A DNA stretch of 64,000 bases from Pempheris klunzingeri (lineage: Eukaryota > Chordata > Actinopteri > Acropomatiformes > Pempheridae), in assembly GCF_042242105.1 (NCBI RefSeq), contig NC_092034.1:16315644-16379643 (forward strand), given 5' to 3'. The notes beneath the pieces were generated by a model. It worked only from the letters and a program-made list of their open reading frames with translations, was not told where the DNA came from and did not search any database. A program made the translations under genes and the position numbers. Positions 45,301 to 56,245 of this stretch are shown here, piece by piece; position 1 is the first letter of the stretch; each line of letters begins with the position of its first letter.

Positions 45301-46502
45301 ATAAAACAGGGTATGTTTTAGGACAAAACTAGCTTCTGACCATCAAATCAGAGGTGGTCTTCTTGGAATGAAGGTCACTTCTGGCTCCAAAAACAACGGC
45401 CATGAACCCAAGATGACGACAGCCAAAATGCCGGTCTCCAGTGGGTGATGTCACGGAGGCTTTATCCACTCCTTATATCCTGTCTAATGCTTCTTTAACT
45501 GCTTAATTGGTCAGCAGCTAGTGGTTAACTGTGTCCGCCAGCTGTTCGTGTTTGGGAAAGTGAACTACAGTGATTATCTGAGGGTTCATCAATACAAACG
45601 ATGGCTTCACATTACACAAAGTCACCTGATCCATTGTTTTTTTTGAGGACGGTGTTTTTTTTTTTTTGTGGCCTGCTTTGCTGAACTTGGACGACGAAGG
45701 GCCCGAGAATGAACTTGAAGCTTTTACGCTTGTTGACTGAAACTGCTGATCTTTGAACCGTGAGCTCGGCCTTCTAAACAAACAAATCGGCAGGACTGAT
45801 TTAGTTTGATAGCACCTCTGCTTTCCGCGCAGTCATCACATTTATGTGACTGTGATGTGTTTCCTGATCCGCAGGGTCAGGCGACGGTTATCAGAATGTC
45901 CCATTGTGGGGTTCAGATCCAACAGGTGACTGGGCTTTACACACAGATGGCTCACTTTTAGAAAGTGTTGGGTTACCATCTTCATGTTACTGATGTGTGT
46001 GCTCACTTTTTTACAATTACTTGCTAGTTTCTAACTTATTCTAACTTACTCACTGGTTACTAACTAACTTATCAGCAAGTAGGAAGTAAATCAAAACCAA
46101 ATTAAATTTCAAAATGCTTCTATTCACTGCTGCTTTCGACACTTCAAGTTGCAGATTGATCCTGTCCTGTGAACGCAGTTGTGTGCCAGCAGACATGTGA
46201 CCCACAACTGTAACACCATCGAAAGACTGCGGAAATTTCTGTTCCCTAAACGATCCAGGAAGTCACACTGAGGTCTCGTGAAAACACGCCAAGTAGAATG
46301 TACACACCGGATAATAACACAAATGCAAGCAGTTCCCCAGAACATCCAAGTTTTGACACAAGCACAAATAGTCATTTAGTAAAAGTGTTTTCAAAAAAAA
46401 AATAATAAAACACATTGTTTGCTTTCGGTTTAACGGACAGGAAGTGTGTGTCTTACCTGAGACAGCGCAGAGGGCTACAAAGAAGAACACGACAGTCCTC
46501 AT
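39322..46502 (-). CDS. cd68: CD68-like LAMP-family lysosomal glycoprotein
   Basis: Heavily glycosylated type I lysosomal/endosomal membrane protein of the LAMP family, most like macrophage CD68 (macrosialin). Six exons: 46457-46502, 44054-44574, 43556-43675, 42248-42317, 41724-41897, 39322-39461, total 1071 nt (356 aa), phases consistent. Signal peptide MRTVVFFFVALCAVSG. Residues about 20-145 are a Thr/Pro mucin domain made of TTTAKPIPTN-type 10-residue repeats. One LAMP luminal domain follows, with NLT, NGT and NKS glycosylation sites and CSxS-type cysteines (GHSYSCRSES, SDPCAAD). A transmembrane helix (VAIAVGVTLLVLVLICIVV) leads to a short GRRRRTDGYQSL tail with the YxxPhi lysosome-sorting signal. 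Assignment to CD68 rather than another single-LAMP-domain member (LAMP3-like) rests on the mucin-plus-one-domain layout and tail. Confidence 0.85.
39702..40140 (+). mobile_element. L1-like LINE reverse-transcriptase fragment
   Basis: The plus strand encodes LLMSLDAETAFDSVTWKFLF, matching the SLDAEKAFD motif of L1-type reverse transcriptases. Further on, with stops and frameshifts, comes LQNWDHLRCFQIRHFV, which resembles the L1 ORF2 stretch ending in YLQLRH. It is dead and incomplete, inside the last intron of the CD68-like gene and antisense to it. Confidence 0.65.
44160..44470 (-). repeat. 30-bp coding minisatellite in CD68-like exon 2
   Basis: In the gene's direction each unit encodes a Thr/Pro/Lys decapeptide (TTTAKPIPTN). 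Three consecutive units (44251-44340 region) are identical at the DNA level, with diverged units on each side. Copy-number change would lengthen or shorten the mucin stalk by 10 residues at a time without shifting the frame. Confidence 0.9.
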
Positions 46503-46603
46503 GGTGATAGTTTTCTCCTCTGGTTCTTCACTGCGAAGTGCGCTCACCCAGCTGCGTCTCCCCGATAAGGACAGAGCCGCGTCAAGATGACGGCCGGAGA
46601 ACT

Positions 46604-46613
46604 ACTTCCTGTT
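46604..46613 (-). promoter_or_regulatory. PU.1/ETS-type site upstream of the CD68-like gene
   Basis: On the gene strand AACAGGAAGT lies about 105 bp upstream of the start codon and contains the GGAA core favoured by PU.1. Macrophage genes are typically PU.1-driven, so the site fits, but this is inference from position and motif. Confidence 0.35.
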
Positions 46614-47392
46614 AAAAAATAAAAGCATCCGTAGCTGTCAAAAAAAAAAAATAATAATTGCAACAAGTATTAAGTGCAGTTGGACAAAAATATTATATTC
46701 TTTCGAATTATTGAAATGAAATTGTCCAGGTATCATCGGATAATCCGTAATTCATATGTAATTCAAAAACGAAAAAAACATAAATCCAAAATGGAAAACT
46801 GTTTTTTTTGTGTCAGACTCAAAAAAACAATAAACCAATAAACATAAACTATCCGTTTTTTTGTTTTTGTTTTTTCTTTTGTCGTTATACGTTTTCGATT
46901 GAAGAACGACAGGTTTAACACGAAAACAGTCACGTGGTTTTTGTTTTGTGTTTTTTTTTTTTTCCCGGCGGGCAGACCGACAGCGGAAGTGAAGCGCAGC
47001 AAATTCAAAATAAAAGCCTAGAGGATTGAATGGCCATTCTACAAAAAGTGTAACAAATAGAGCAAGAACAGGATCTAACAGACTGACTTGCATTACAGCC
47101 TCTATTATGACATTAATCAGTGCCAAAGCCGTGACGTGACAAAAGGGACCGATCGCTCTTCCAAAGCCGTGTCGATCATCATCACATTCATTTGCAGTAG
47201 GCAGGCTTTTTGGCTATTTATTCAGTCATTGTCATCAGAAGAAGAATAGCACAATTGATTACATAAAAGGTAGCAAGTTTGTTACGTTTCTCGACTTTCT
47301 CTCTGAGATGCAGATTGCCCTATGTGGACCCTGATGATAGCACACAATCATTTTATTCCTAAACTTTGCTAAACAACTCAAGTGTTGCACAA

Positions 47393-47490
47393 ATAAGATA
47401 AGATAAGATAACTTTTTATTGATCCCACAGTGGGGAAAGTTCCTTGTAATTGCAGCTCAAAGACAGACATAGAGCAGACAATTAAAGAAA
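47393..47490. repeat. Retroelement 3' tail, TTTTTATTGATCCC type
   Basis: AAGATAAGATAAGATAACTT runs into TTTTTATTGATCCCACAGTG and GGGGAAAGTTCC, a tail I recognise as very frequent in fish genomes (non-LTR retroelement 3' end with a target-site-like ATAAG repeat). Confidence 0.6.
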
Positions 47491-49694
47491 GAGAAATTAA
47501 ATAAACATAACATATACAGAAACATTATATACACAGTAATTATAAAGATTATGGCACAGTTGTCAATGGATGACAGAACCAAAAATGTCTATTTTAAAAT
47601 GAACACATATACATGAAACCGGTCCTGTAAGGCTGTCACAGATGCAGCTGACTAAGCAGTTAACTGACTACACAAAATATTACTATTAATGTAGACACAC
47701 CCATGTTATAATATTGACAAAGGTGCCAAGATCGACCTACAGCCTCCACATAACCTGTCCATGGAAAACATGATGAAACCTCTAACAGTATTCAGAGTTT
47801 TAGATGTCCTCAATAACCCGTGTGCTGACTATCACTTTGTTTTCGCTCACAGGAATGTTCTCTGGACCCAACGTTAATTAGCATTTGTTTTGAGTGATAT
47901 CATTGTCTGACTGCAGGTTAATATTGAAGTGCGTTGCCGGCTAAGATGACCCCCTCCACTAAAGAGGGCCTCTTGGAGTGCATCAAAGAGCCGCAGGCCA
48001 AGCAGGATTGAGTTAGTACAACTACCTTTGCAAAGTTAGGTTAGAGAATTATGAAAGTCAGGCAGAATATCTATGCAGAACGTAAGTCCTCTAAATATAA
48101 AGAAAAGGTGAGCCTATTCACTCCATCAACACAGCAGGTGATGCTAAATTACCAGTTCATAGATGACATGAATATATAAGTAGCACTAAAAGAGAATAAT
48201 ACTGACAATAACTATAGTAGTTACTATCATAGAAATGATAATTGCAGAATAAGAAGAGCTTTTTTTCCCCATTGATTGATTGTTTTATATTTCGTACTGA
48301 AGTTTCACCACAGGATCGGATCATGAGATGCCCCTCATGCTATCATGGATGAGCTGGATCTCCAGCTCTGATCTCTAAGGACATCAGAGTACGTTCATAA
48401 CTGAGCCACTTAAGTTGCAGCTCTGTCTGAGCTGGACGTAGGTTTAAAGTTACAATTCGGTGAGAGGTCTCCTGTTACGTTTAATCTTGGGCTGAAGGAA
48501 AAGATTATATTAAAAAAATCTTGAGGTTAGTGGCTCAGAGGTAGAACTGCTTCATGCAGACAGAACGTATGTGCAGGTTGCAGTTAGATTTGTGAGCACT
48601 GCAGTTAATGCGGCCATACAAATGAACATTCTGATTAACAGGTGGTGAAATACCTGCAGCAGTGCATCTCCTTTTAGACGCCGTGTGCTGTCAATTAGTA
48701 TTCTGTGTTCCTCTGCACATCCGAAAGGTCCCACACACAGTCCAGGTTTACACAGTACAGGTCGCTGTCCTCCTGATAAATCCTACGCTCTAAAAGCATC
48801 ATTTCAATCTACTTCCTGTCAAGTTTGTACCGTTTTTGGTTTTGCTGCTTATATGCCCCGCAATAGTCACTGCGGTGACATTACTGCATGCATGGAAACT
48901 ACAAAGACTGAAAAAAAGAAGAGAGAAGAGATAAAGAAACCACCAGGAGAGCTGCACTGCAGCCAATAGGCCAACCAAACGGACTGCAACGATTATATGA
49001 GCAAGAGAGCCAAAGTTCAAGGGTCATGATGAAGAATTAAGTTGTCTGCAGATTGTATAGAGAGTGTGTGCTTTGCGAGGACAGCTGCAGTATGTTCTAC
49101 AGTAAGAAGAAATGAATTCAGTTTGGAATGTTGTTTTTAGGGAGTTCCCACAGTCCCACACTGATGATGTCATGGCTTCAGCCAGGGTGCTGAAACCTGA
49201 GAGAACAACAGAGAAAAGTTTTAGGAAAAAACGTTGTCATGGGCTTTTCCCGTTCCTTTTTTGTATTTTGTCACTTGAAAAAGTGTTTAACATGGCATGA
49301 TATGCATGTTTTTTGGGGGGTATTTTTGGTTGACCACAGGTTTCCTCAGAGTGGAGCTCCAAAGCCAAACCTTGTGACAGTCACAGGAAGCTTTAACTGT
49401 TCATTTTACAGTATTCGTGGCTTTAATTCTGGCCTGAATACTTATAGTTGTAGAAGTGGTTGCACTGGTAGTAGCACCTGTAGTAGAAGAAGAACAAGGA
49501 AAGCAGGGTACTAATACAATGTAGTTGTACTGGTACACCTGACATAGTAATGTAATGATTAGTTTTAGTGTTGCAGTTTGCATCAGTATACAGAAAATTG
49601 AGGATATCTACTGACTTCATGTGACACAGAAAAAGGAAATGAGTCATTTCCCAAAACCACACACACTCAGTGGTGTTTGTCTCTGAGGATGTTA

Positions 49695-50453
49695 CACTGC
49701 TCAAAAAATGAAGGGGACACTTAAATCACACATGATTAGAAAGGTGCTATACAAATACAGACCATTTACCCTCCGCCAAACCGGTCATGCTGGATGATGA
49801 TACAGGCATTGTAACGTTCACCCAACATCTCCAGACTCTTTCTGGTGTTCTCTGGTGAATGCGAGCTGCACGGTGCTGGGCTGTGAGCACAGGTCCCACT
49901 AGAGGACATCAGGCCCTCATGCCACCCTCATGGAGTCTGTTTCTGACAGTTAGGTCAGAAACAAGCACACCAGCAGCCCGCTGGGGGTCATTCTGTAGGG
50001 CTCAGGCAGTGCTCCTCCTGTTCCTCCTCACACAGAGGAGCAGATAGCGGTCCTGCTGCTGGGTTGATGCCCTTCTACGGCCCTGTCCAGCTCTCCTTGA
50101 GTCTCCTGGTATCTCCTCCACGTATGGATGTGCCATCCTGCAGGAGCTGGACTACCTGTGCAGCCTGAAGGGGCTGCAGGTACCGCCTCACCCTACCAGT
50201 AGTGACAAGCACACTAGCAACATGTAAACATGTAAAACTAGAGAAGAATCAGTCAGGAAGGATGAGGAGAGAGCAGTTATCTGTAAAACCATCCCTTTGG
50301 GGGTGGTCTTGCTGTTTCCTCTCCACTGCACCTGTTGTCACTTTCAGTGGCACCAAAACAGGTTAAATTGATTGGCTTATGCTTCCTAACTGGACAGGTC
50401 AATATCCCTGAAGCTTAATGATTAAGTGTTCCCTTAATTTTTGTTGAGCAGTG
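49695..50453 (-). mobile_element. Deleted Tc1-like transposon (CACTGCTCAAAA ends)
   Basis: Inverted ends CACTGCTCAAAAAATGAAGG (left) and, on the other strand, CACTGCTCAACAAAAATTAA (right) are flanked by TA on both sides (49693-49694, 50454-50455). Inside, the minus strand keeps scraps of the transposase of this family: GTCAGAAACAGACTCCATGA near 49930-49960, CAGCATGACCGGTTTGGCGG at about 49775-49795. The catalytic second half is missing, and the SINE-like tail at 49736-49770 has inserted into or recombined with it. Confidence 0.8.
49736..49770 (+). repeat. SINE-like tail (copy E) inside a Tc1-like element
   Basis: GAAAGGTGCTATACAAATAC followed by AGACCATTTACC is the tail of the same family as 3510-3660. 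It lies between the left end and the transposase remnant of the Tc1-like element. Confidence 0.6.
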
Positions 50454-50920
50454 TACATTGATTTCATTTGGTCCAAATGAAACAAAATGATTGGACGAGT
50501 TTATTACAGTCGTGTGACAGCCACAGACACCGGATTCTTTTTTTCTTTCTATTTTTTGTCATTATTGATTGCCTTCAGGCTGTTATAAGAATTTCAACCA
50601 ATATAACAAAAGGCACCCTGTCTTCCAACTAATCATAATGTATGCATGTGAGTGAACCTCAGATTCATGTAGTGAGGAATGACTAACTGACTGATCTTGC
50701 CAACGCTCAACAGGAATCAAAGGCACATAATCAAACCTGGTGTCTATCTCAACTATTGGAGCTTTGTTGCCAGTTTGCTTTTTGGTTTAATTTCTCGAGA
50801 GAATGTTATGATAATGAGGTCAGACTCCAGCCAATCCCGTTGCTGTAAACCCAACTGGCCCCTCCTTCGATGACGACACTCGAGAGGAAACTGTGCACTA
50901 CCATAAAAGGAAAATACTCC

Positions 50921-50934
50921 CGCATGCGCATTGG
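50921..50934 (+). promoter_or_regulatory. NRF1-like site with adjoining CCAAT box (ing2 promoter)
   Basis: CGCATGCGCATTGG contains the NRF1 core GCATGCGC and overlaps ATTGG, an inverted CCAAT box. It lies about 140 bp upstream of the ing2 start codon, where a housekeeping promoter would be expected. Confidence 0.45.
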
Positions 50935-51067
50935 CTTGAGTTTTGTTTGAAGTGAACTGCTGCCTGGGGCTGCTCTTCAAGCTCCAAAGACGCCAAGCAT
51001 TTGATTTTAACAGTATTTTTCTTATTTACGCCATATTCTTTTAGGGCCTATATGCGCCGAAGAGACG

Positions 51068-53523
51068 ATGTTAGGCCACCATTATCCAAATGCCGACAAG
51101 TCGCAACAACTGGTTAACTATGTGGAGGATTATCTGGAATGTGTGGAGTCCCTACCCTTGGACATACAGAGAAATGTTTCTCTGCTTCGAGAAATTGATG
51201 CAAAGTACCAAGGTATTGCGTTTCCATGTTTTATCGTTTATTGCAACTGCGTGTAAAAACCATTAAGAGTCTGACAGGGTGTGCTGAAATGGTGGAGCAG
51301 GCGCGAGCCTTGTGTTCCCATTCTGCAAAAACCAAGCAGTCCTCGTTATCTACTTCGACCAACAGTAACGTGACTAGCCGAAATATGGATAAAAGGCATT
51401 CATGAGCCAAGCGTTGAGTAGACATCTCGGCCGTCGTCACTTCGCACAGCCTGGACACACTCCGAGCTGTCTCGTGCCACCAAACTCCGTGAGGAAAATT
51501 GTGAAATGTGATAATTTTGTTCTCTCGGCAAACGTACATATGCGTTACAACCGGTTACAATACCTGTTAAGAATCTTTGTTGTGGTGTGGTAAATTCGGC
51601 GTTAATGTGGTTTAAAAACCATCTCTATGTAACAATAAAAACTCAACTTTTCAACGGGTACACGCTGCAAACTGCCGCCCACTACGGCGTTTCCGCGGAG
51701 GGTCACTGAGCGAATACGAGGAAAAACAATGAATAAACTGGGGCATGTACGTGAATGAAGCGATGCTTGGTGCGTTTTATGTCTGCGGAAGCCCAGAACG
51801 TAGAATAAAGATGCATTCACTGGGATGTGAACCCTTCGCCGATGACAATGGTTCACATACGGCGCTACGGAATGTAATAACATAGCTTTCTGTTGACGCA
51901 GGGTGGGCAGCGACTTCCCATCAGCCCCCGTTAGCAACAACCGGAGACCATCGCTAACATGTTAGCTAGAATGAACGACGCGTTTCATTAGAACAGTTTT
52001 TAAAGCGAAGCCACAGTCCCGTTCAAAGCCTCCCCCTCCACTCTGCTCCGTCGAGTGAACTGTCGAGCTGAGGTCTCCCTCTCCAAGCAACTCCCTTTAT
52101 GGCTGCCGTCATTTCCTGTGTCCTCGGTCCTCCCCATTCTTCTTCGAGGTGTTTAGGCGGTAGAGAGATTTAACGTTGCTTCCCTGCTGCCCGCAGGTAG
52201 TCTTCCTCAGTTTGCAATTCCCACACAGGCGTGTGATTAGTGCGGTAGCTTTCTTCCTGCCCCCCCCCCCCACTGGTCCTGTCTTCCTTAATGATGTGCA
52301 TTACTCGTCTTCCACAAGTGTATTTTCTGCATGTTACGGCAGCTGCTGTCTGGGTGACTTTAAGTTTTAAAGGGTTAACCCAGTTTAAAACACCAAAGTA
52401 CATTATGATGGCATGAAACTTAAGCTATCTTCTGGCCAGCGGTTTATTTGTGTTTTGCACGTCATGCTACATTTATAAGTCATGGGAATCCAACTTTTCA
52501 GCCATGTAAAGTCATAAAAAGTCAGAATTTTCTAATTGACTTTGAGTGGGAACCCTGCAAGTTTCCAAAGGTAAACTGAGGTCTCAGGTGAAACTTCTCC
52601 CTCAGCAGATGATTACAGATACAGATGTCACTCCGCATGGTGAAGCTCAATCATCACAGTCAAGCAACAAATAGAAAAGCACATTTTGAGTGTATGGTGG
52701 CTTATATTTTATGTCTTATTATTATATTCTTATTTTTTTAAATGTGTAAAGCATCCCCTTCATGTCACCTCTCAGTGTTCGTAGTTAGTCACAACTCCTT
52801 GTCTTTTTATCCTACTTTGCAGAGGTGCTGAAGGAGGTGGATGAAGTGTTTGAGAAGTACAAAGGGGAGCAGGATGCAGCTCAGAGAAAGCGTTTGCAGA
52901 TCCAGCTGCAGAGAGCGCTCATCATCAGCCAGGAGCTGGGTGATGAGAAGATCCACGTAGTGACCCAGATGACAGAGCTGGTGGAGAACCGCTCCCGTCA
53001 GATGGACTCCCATTCCCTTTGCCTCCAGGAGCCCAGTGAGGCTGAGCGTCTCACTACAGAACGACGTTCCAGTGTCCAAGACTCTCCAGCCCCAGAACGC
53101 ACCTCAGCTCGCCGCCCGCGACGCCAGCGCAACAGCGAGAGCCGCGACTCCAGCCACCCATCAGCCAACGGCTCCCTGGTGGACGACCCTGTTGAGGAGC
53201 TGTCGCTCCCCCAGCCCCGAGAGAAGAAGCCCAAGTCTGCCAAGAAAAAGAAGCGTAAAACCAAACAGGAGCGAGATGCCTCGCCTGTCGACTTCGCCAT
53301 TGACCCCAACGAGCCCACTTACTGTCTCTGCGAGCAGGTGTCATATGGCGAGATGATCGGCTGCGACAACGACCAGTGCCCCATCGAATGGTTCCACTTT
53401 TCCTGTGTGGGGCTCACCTACAAGCCCAAGGGCAAGTGGTACTGCCCCAAATGCAGAGGGGACAACGAAAAGACCATGGACAAAAGCCTAGACAAAAACA
53501 GAAAAGACCGTAGATCCAGGTAG
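51068..53523 (+). CDS. ing2: Inhibitor of growth protein 2
   Basis: Chromatin reader that binds histone H3 trimethylated at Lys4 and is part of the Sin3-HDAC corepressor complex (known for ING2). Two exons: 51068-51212 and 52823-53523, total 846 nt (281 aa; human 280). The N-terminal ING domain (residues about 20-125) begins [15 protein letters not shown] basic nuclear signal follows ([14 protein letters not shown]). The PHD finger spans residues 215-259 in C4HC3 order ([35 protein letters not shown]), with the aromatic Trp of the methyl-lysine cage. The C-terminal polybasic tail DNEKTMDKS...KDRRSR, known to bind phosphoinositides, is retained. The single intron of 1.6 kb holds nothing recognised apart from a C-run near 52260. 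Confidence is very high. Confidence 0.97.
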
Positions 53524-53661
53524 TGACCCGTCTCAAGTCACCCTGTCTCACCTTTAAGACGTCTTCAGCCTGAGGGATAAGACCATCAGCCATAGTCGAT
53601 AACAGTACTCGTGATGTTGTAAGAGCACAGTCGAACACCTTTAGCAGCAGCGCGTATTATT

Positions 53662-53667
53662 AATAAA
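53662..53667 (+). promoter_or_regulatory. Polyadenylation signal of ing2
   Basis: AATAAA 139 bp after the stop codon. A second AATAAA occurs about 180 bp further on, so alternative 3' ends are possible. Confidence 0.55.
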
Positions 53668-56245
53668 GGACAACTTGTGATTTAGCTGACTTTAGCTGTT
53701 CATCATTGATTGTTCCCACTATTACTGTACTGTAGTCTGTAGAGAGTCCGGCTGCTGCAGCAACCGTTGGCATGAAGCATCAGATGCCATCTTGCTCAAG
53801 TGTTTTTATTTTTATTTTGACTTCTGAGAAAAAGAAACAGGTTCTAATAAAAAGAAAAAAAGGTATTTCTGGTGATGGTCATTATTTTTCTGCATAGTTT
53901 TTATTTCCTTTTTGCTTTAACTTTCTTAATTGTACTGAGTTATTTGAAATGATTTGAAAACGGTGTCTGTCTCCTGATGGCTGTAGAGAATAACCTACAT
54001 GTTAATGTTTCCCAGAGGTTGACCTGCAACAGAGGAGATGATTGTTTATGGGACACTGGAATAGGACATGTTTATGGACTCCAAGTTTTCACTGGTTCAC
54101 TATCACTATTGTGTACATTTCTATGTATATTCATTAAAGCACAGTATAGCTATTCAGTTCTCTTCTCTCCTTCAGCATGAAGTATGCTACCAGCTTTCTG
54201 CACAGCCTGAATGAAGCCAGTACAGTCTGCTATAGCTTAGCTAAGGTGGTTTTACTGTTTTATTACTGTCATTTAGTTAATTAGCATCTCCACATTCTCT
54301 TATATATATTTTTACATATGAATTTTATGAAAAAGGGACATGAGAAATACAAAGCCAAAGAAAAAACCTCAACAAACCTGATATAACTGAAACAACAAAG
54401 TAATATCTTTGAGTCAGTTTGTCCATCACTGCTAAATATTAGCCTGTTCATGTCCAGTCTGAACCATTTGAGCCACCTGAAAATGTCAGCATGTTAAAGG
54501 GAGCTTTCACCTCAACGCAAAGCTGAACTGAAGTGCAGTTTATATCTGTGGGGAAAGTACCAGGACAACAATGTAAAACTACTCCGATAGAAGCATTCAA
54601 ATCCCAAAATTAGAAAAAGTACTTTCAGGTAACTCTCCTTAAAGTCTCAAAGTGAAAATCCTCATTGTGCTGATAAATCTGAGGGGTCGTCAGATGATAC
54701 GTGCTGGGAGGAGGGAGATGTAAGTCAGCCTTTGGTTATAGGTTCACAGTGATTGTACATAATCACACACGTATTTCACAGTTAATGTACTCAAGTGGTA
54801 GTTTTCCATCTCTGAAGCAGCATTGGGGAGGGACTGAGTGGAAATGACTGTTTGTTAAAGCTAGAGTGTGGAACATTTCCACATACATGAACGTGAACAT
54901 AGTTTGTTCTAAAGCTCAGTTCTTGCATTGGCACAAGAACTAGCAACGGTCGATTTGTTGCAGAGAACATGACGAAAAATGAGACTATGGCTGTGGTTTA
55001 ATAGTCCGGTGTCTTTTCCTTGACCCTGATGGAAAATGTGAATTCAAAGAAAGATGTGAAGGAGAATTCATAAGGACTTAGGAAAAGACAACCGTGGTCC
55101 AAGTCCAAGTCATTTCACTCAGTTTGGAACTCATCTCATCTCATTGTCTATACCGCTTATCTGTCAGGGTCGCGGGGGGAGCTGGAGCCAGTCCCAGCTG
55201 ACTTTGGGCGAGAGGCGGGGTCACCCTGGACTGGTCGCCAGCCAATCACAGGGCCACAAACAGACAGACAAACACTCACACTCACACCTACGGGCAATTT
55301 AGAGTTACCAATTAACCTAATGTGCATGTCTTTGGATTGTGGGAGGGAGCAGGAGTACCCAGAGAGAACCCACGCTAGCATGGGGAGAACATGCAAACAG
55401 TGCTGACCACAGCACCACCATGTTTGGAACTGTCCTTGGCAAAAAAAAAAAAAAAGACTATTTGACTGCATTTGAACAAAGAAAGAACATATTCTCACTC
55501 TTACAAAAGGAAAAGGTGAGTTGAACAAATAAAGCAGCAACAAAACAAACACTCTGATCAATACATGCTGAGTTAATGTGCTAATACACTTCTGAGGTAC
55601 TTCTACTTCACTTGACTATTTCTATTTTATGTTACTTTCCTTCTACTCCACGTTCCCTCCACCTGACTCTACTACATTTATATGGCGGCTTTAGTTGTTG
55701 GTTGTGTGCAGGTTCACATCATTAAGACCACTATCAGTACAGCAGTGTACAAAGAAGCCAAAATGAGCCTTTCCTTTACTATTTGCAGTATCAAAGTGAT
55801 AAAGTATAATATTCTGAAATGGCCCCTTGTGCAGAATGAGTATTTTTACTTTTGGTACTTTAGGAATATTTCTGTACTGAATGCAGGACTTTTACTTGCC
55901 ACTTGTGGTATTTCAGTCTTTACTTTGCAGGCGTCATGAGCACAGCTGGAGACATCAGAGCTTGATTCCCTTCCCTCTGGAGGAACGATGTGCCGTCATT
56001 CGTGGAAATTCATTGACATGATAACATTTGTCACATCCAGGTTTGATATTTAGGACATCTGTCAGTTTGGTTTTATGCTGAGAATATTCATTTACAGGGA
56101 GAAATCTAATGCAGATACAAGTGCATGAGTGTAATGGTGTTTTATAAGCACACTGTTCATATATTTCTTCTCAATCCATGTGTCATGTTGTGGATTTAGT
56201 TCTCTGTCGTTCTGTCATGTACACTCACTGGGTGCAGAGTGTGTC
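53668..56245. other. Intergenic region between ing2 and the WD40 gene (convergent)
   Basis: No exon seen. It includes the dispersed repeat at 55139-55400 and simple AT-rich DNA. The 3' UTRs of both neighbours must end here. Confidence 0.5.
55139..55400 (+). repeat. Dispersed fish repeat (CAGCTGACTTTGGGCGAGAG type)
   Basis: TGTCTATACCGCTTATCTGTCAGGG, CCAGTCCCAGCTGAC, CACCCTGGACTGGTCGCCAG, GGCAATTTAGAGTTACCAAT and GGAGAACATGCAAAC run in the order of a very common teleost interspersed repeat. A reverse fragment lies at 32880-32990 and a short piece at about 39618-39665. Confidence 0.75.

Larger units (their letters stand above)
46614..51067. other. Intergenic region between the CD68-like gene and ing2
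   Basis: The genes are divergent. I find a LINE tail (47393-47490), a deleted Tc1-like element (49695-50453), A/T homopolymer runs near 46640-46980, and the ing2 promoter near 50900. No exon is supported. Confidence 0.5.

Noticed and set aside
53054-53356. Overlapping open frames on both strands in ing2 exon 2
   Set aside because: They are alternative frames of a GC-rich exon whose proper frame encodes ING2 with a complete PHD finger.
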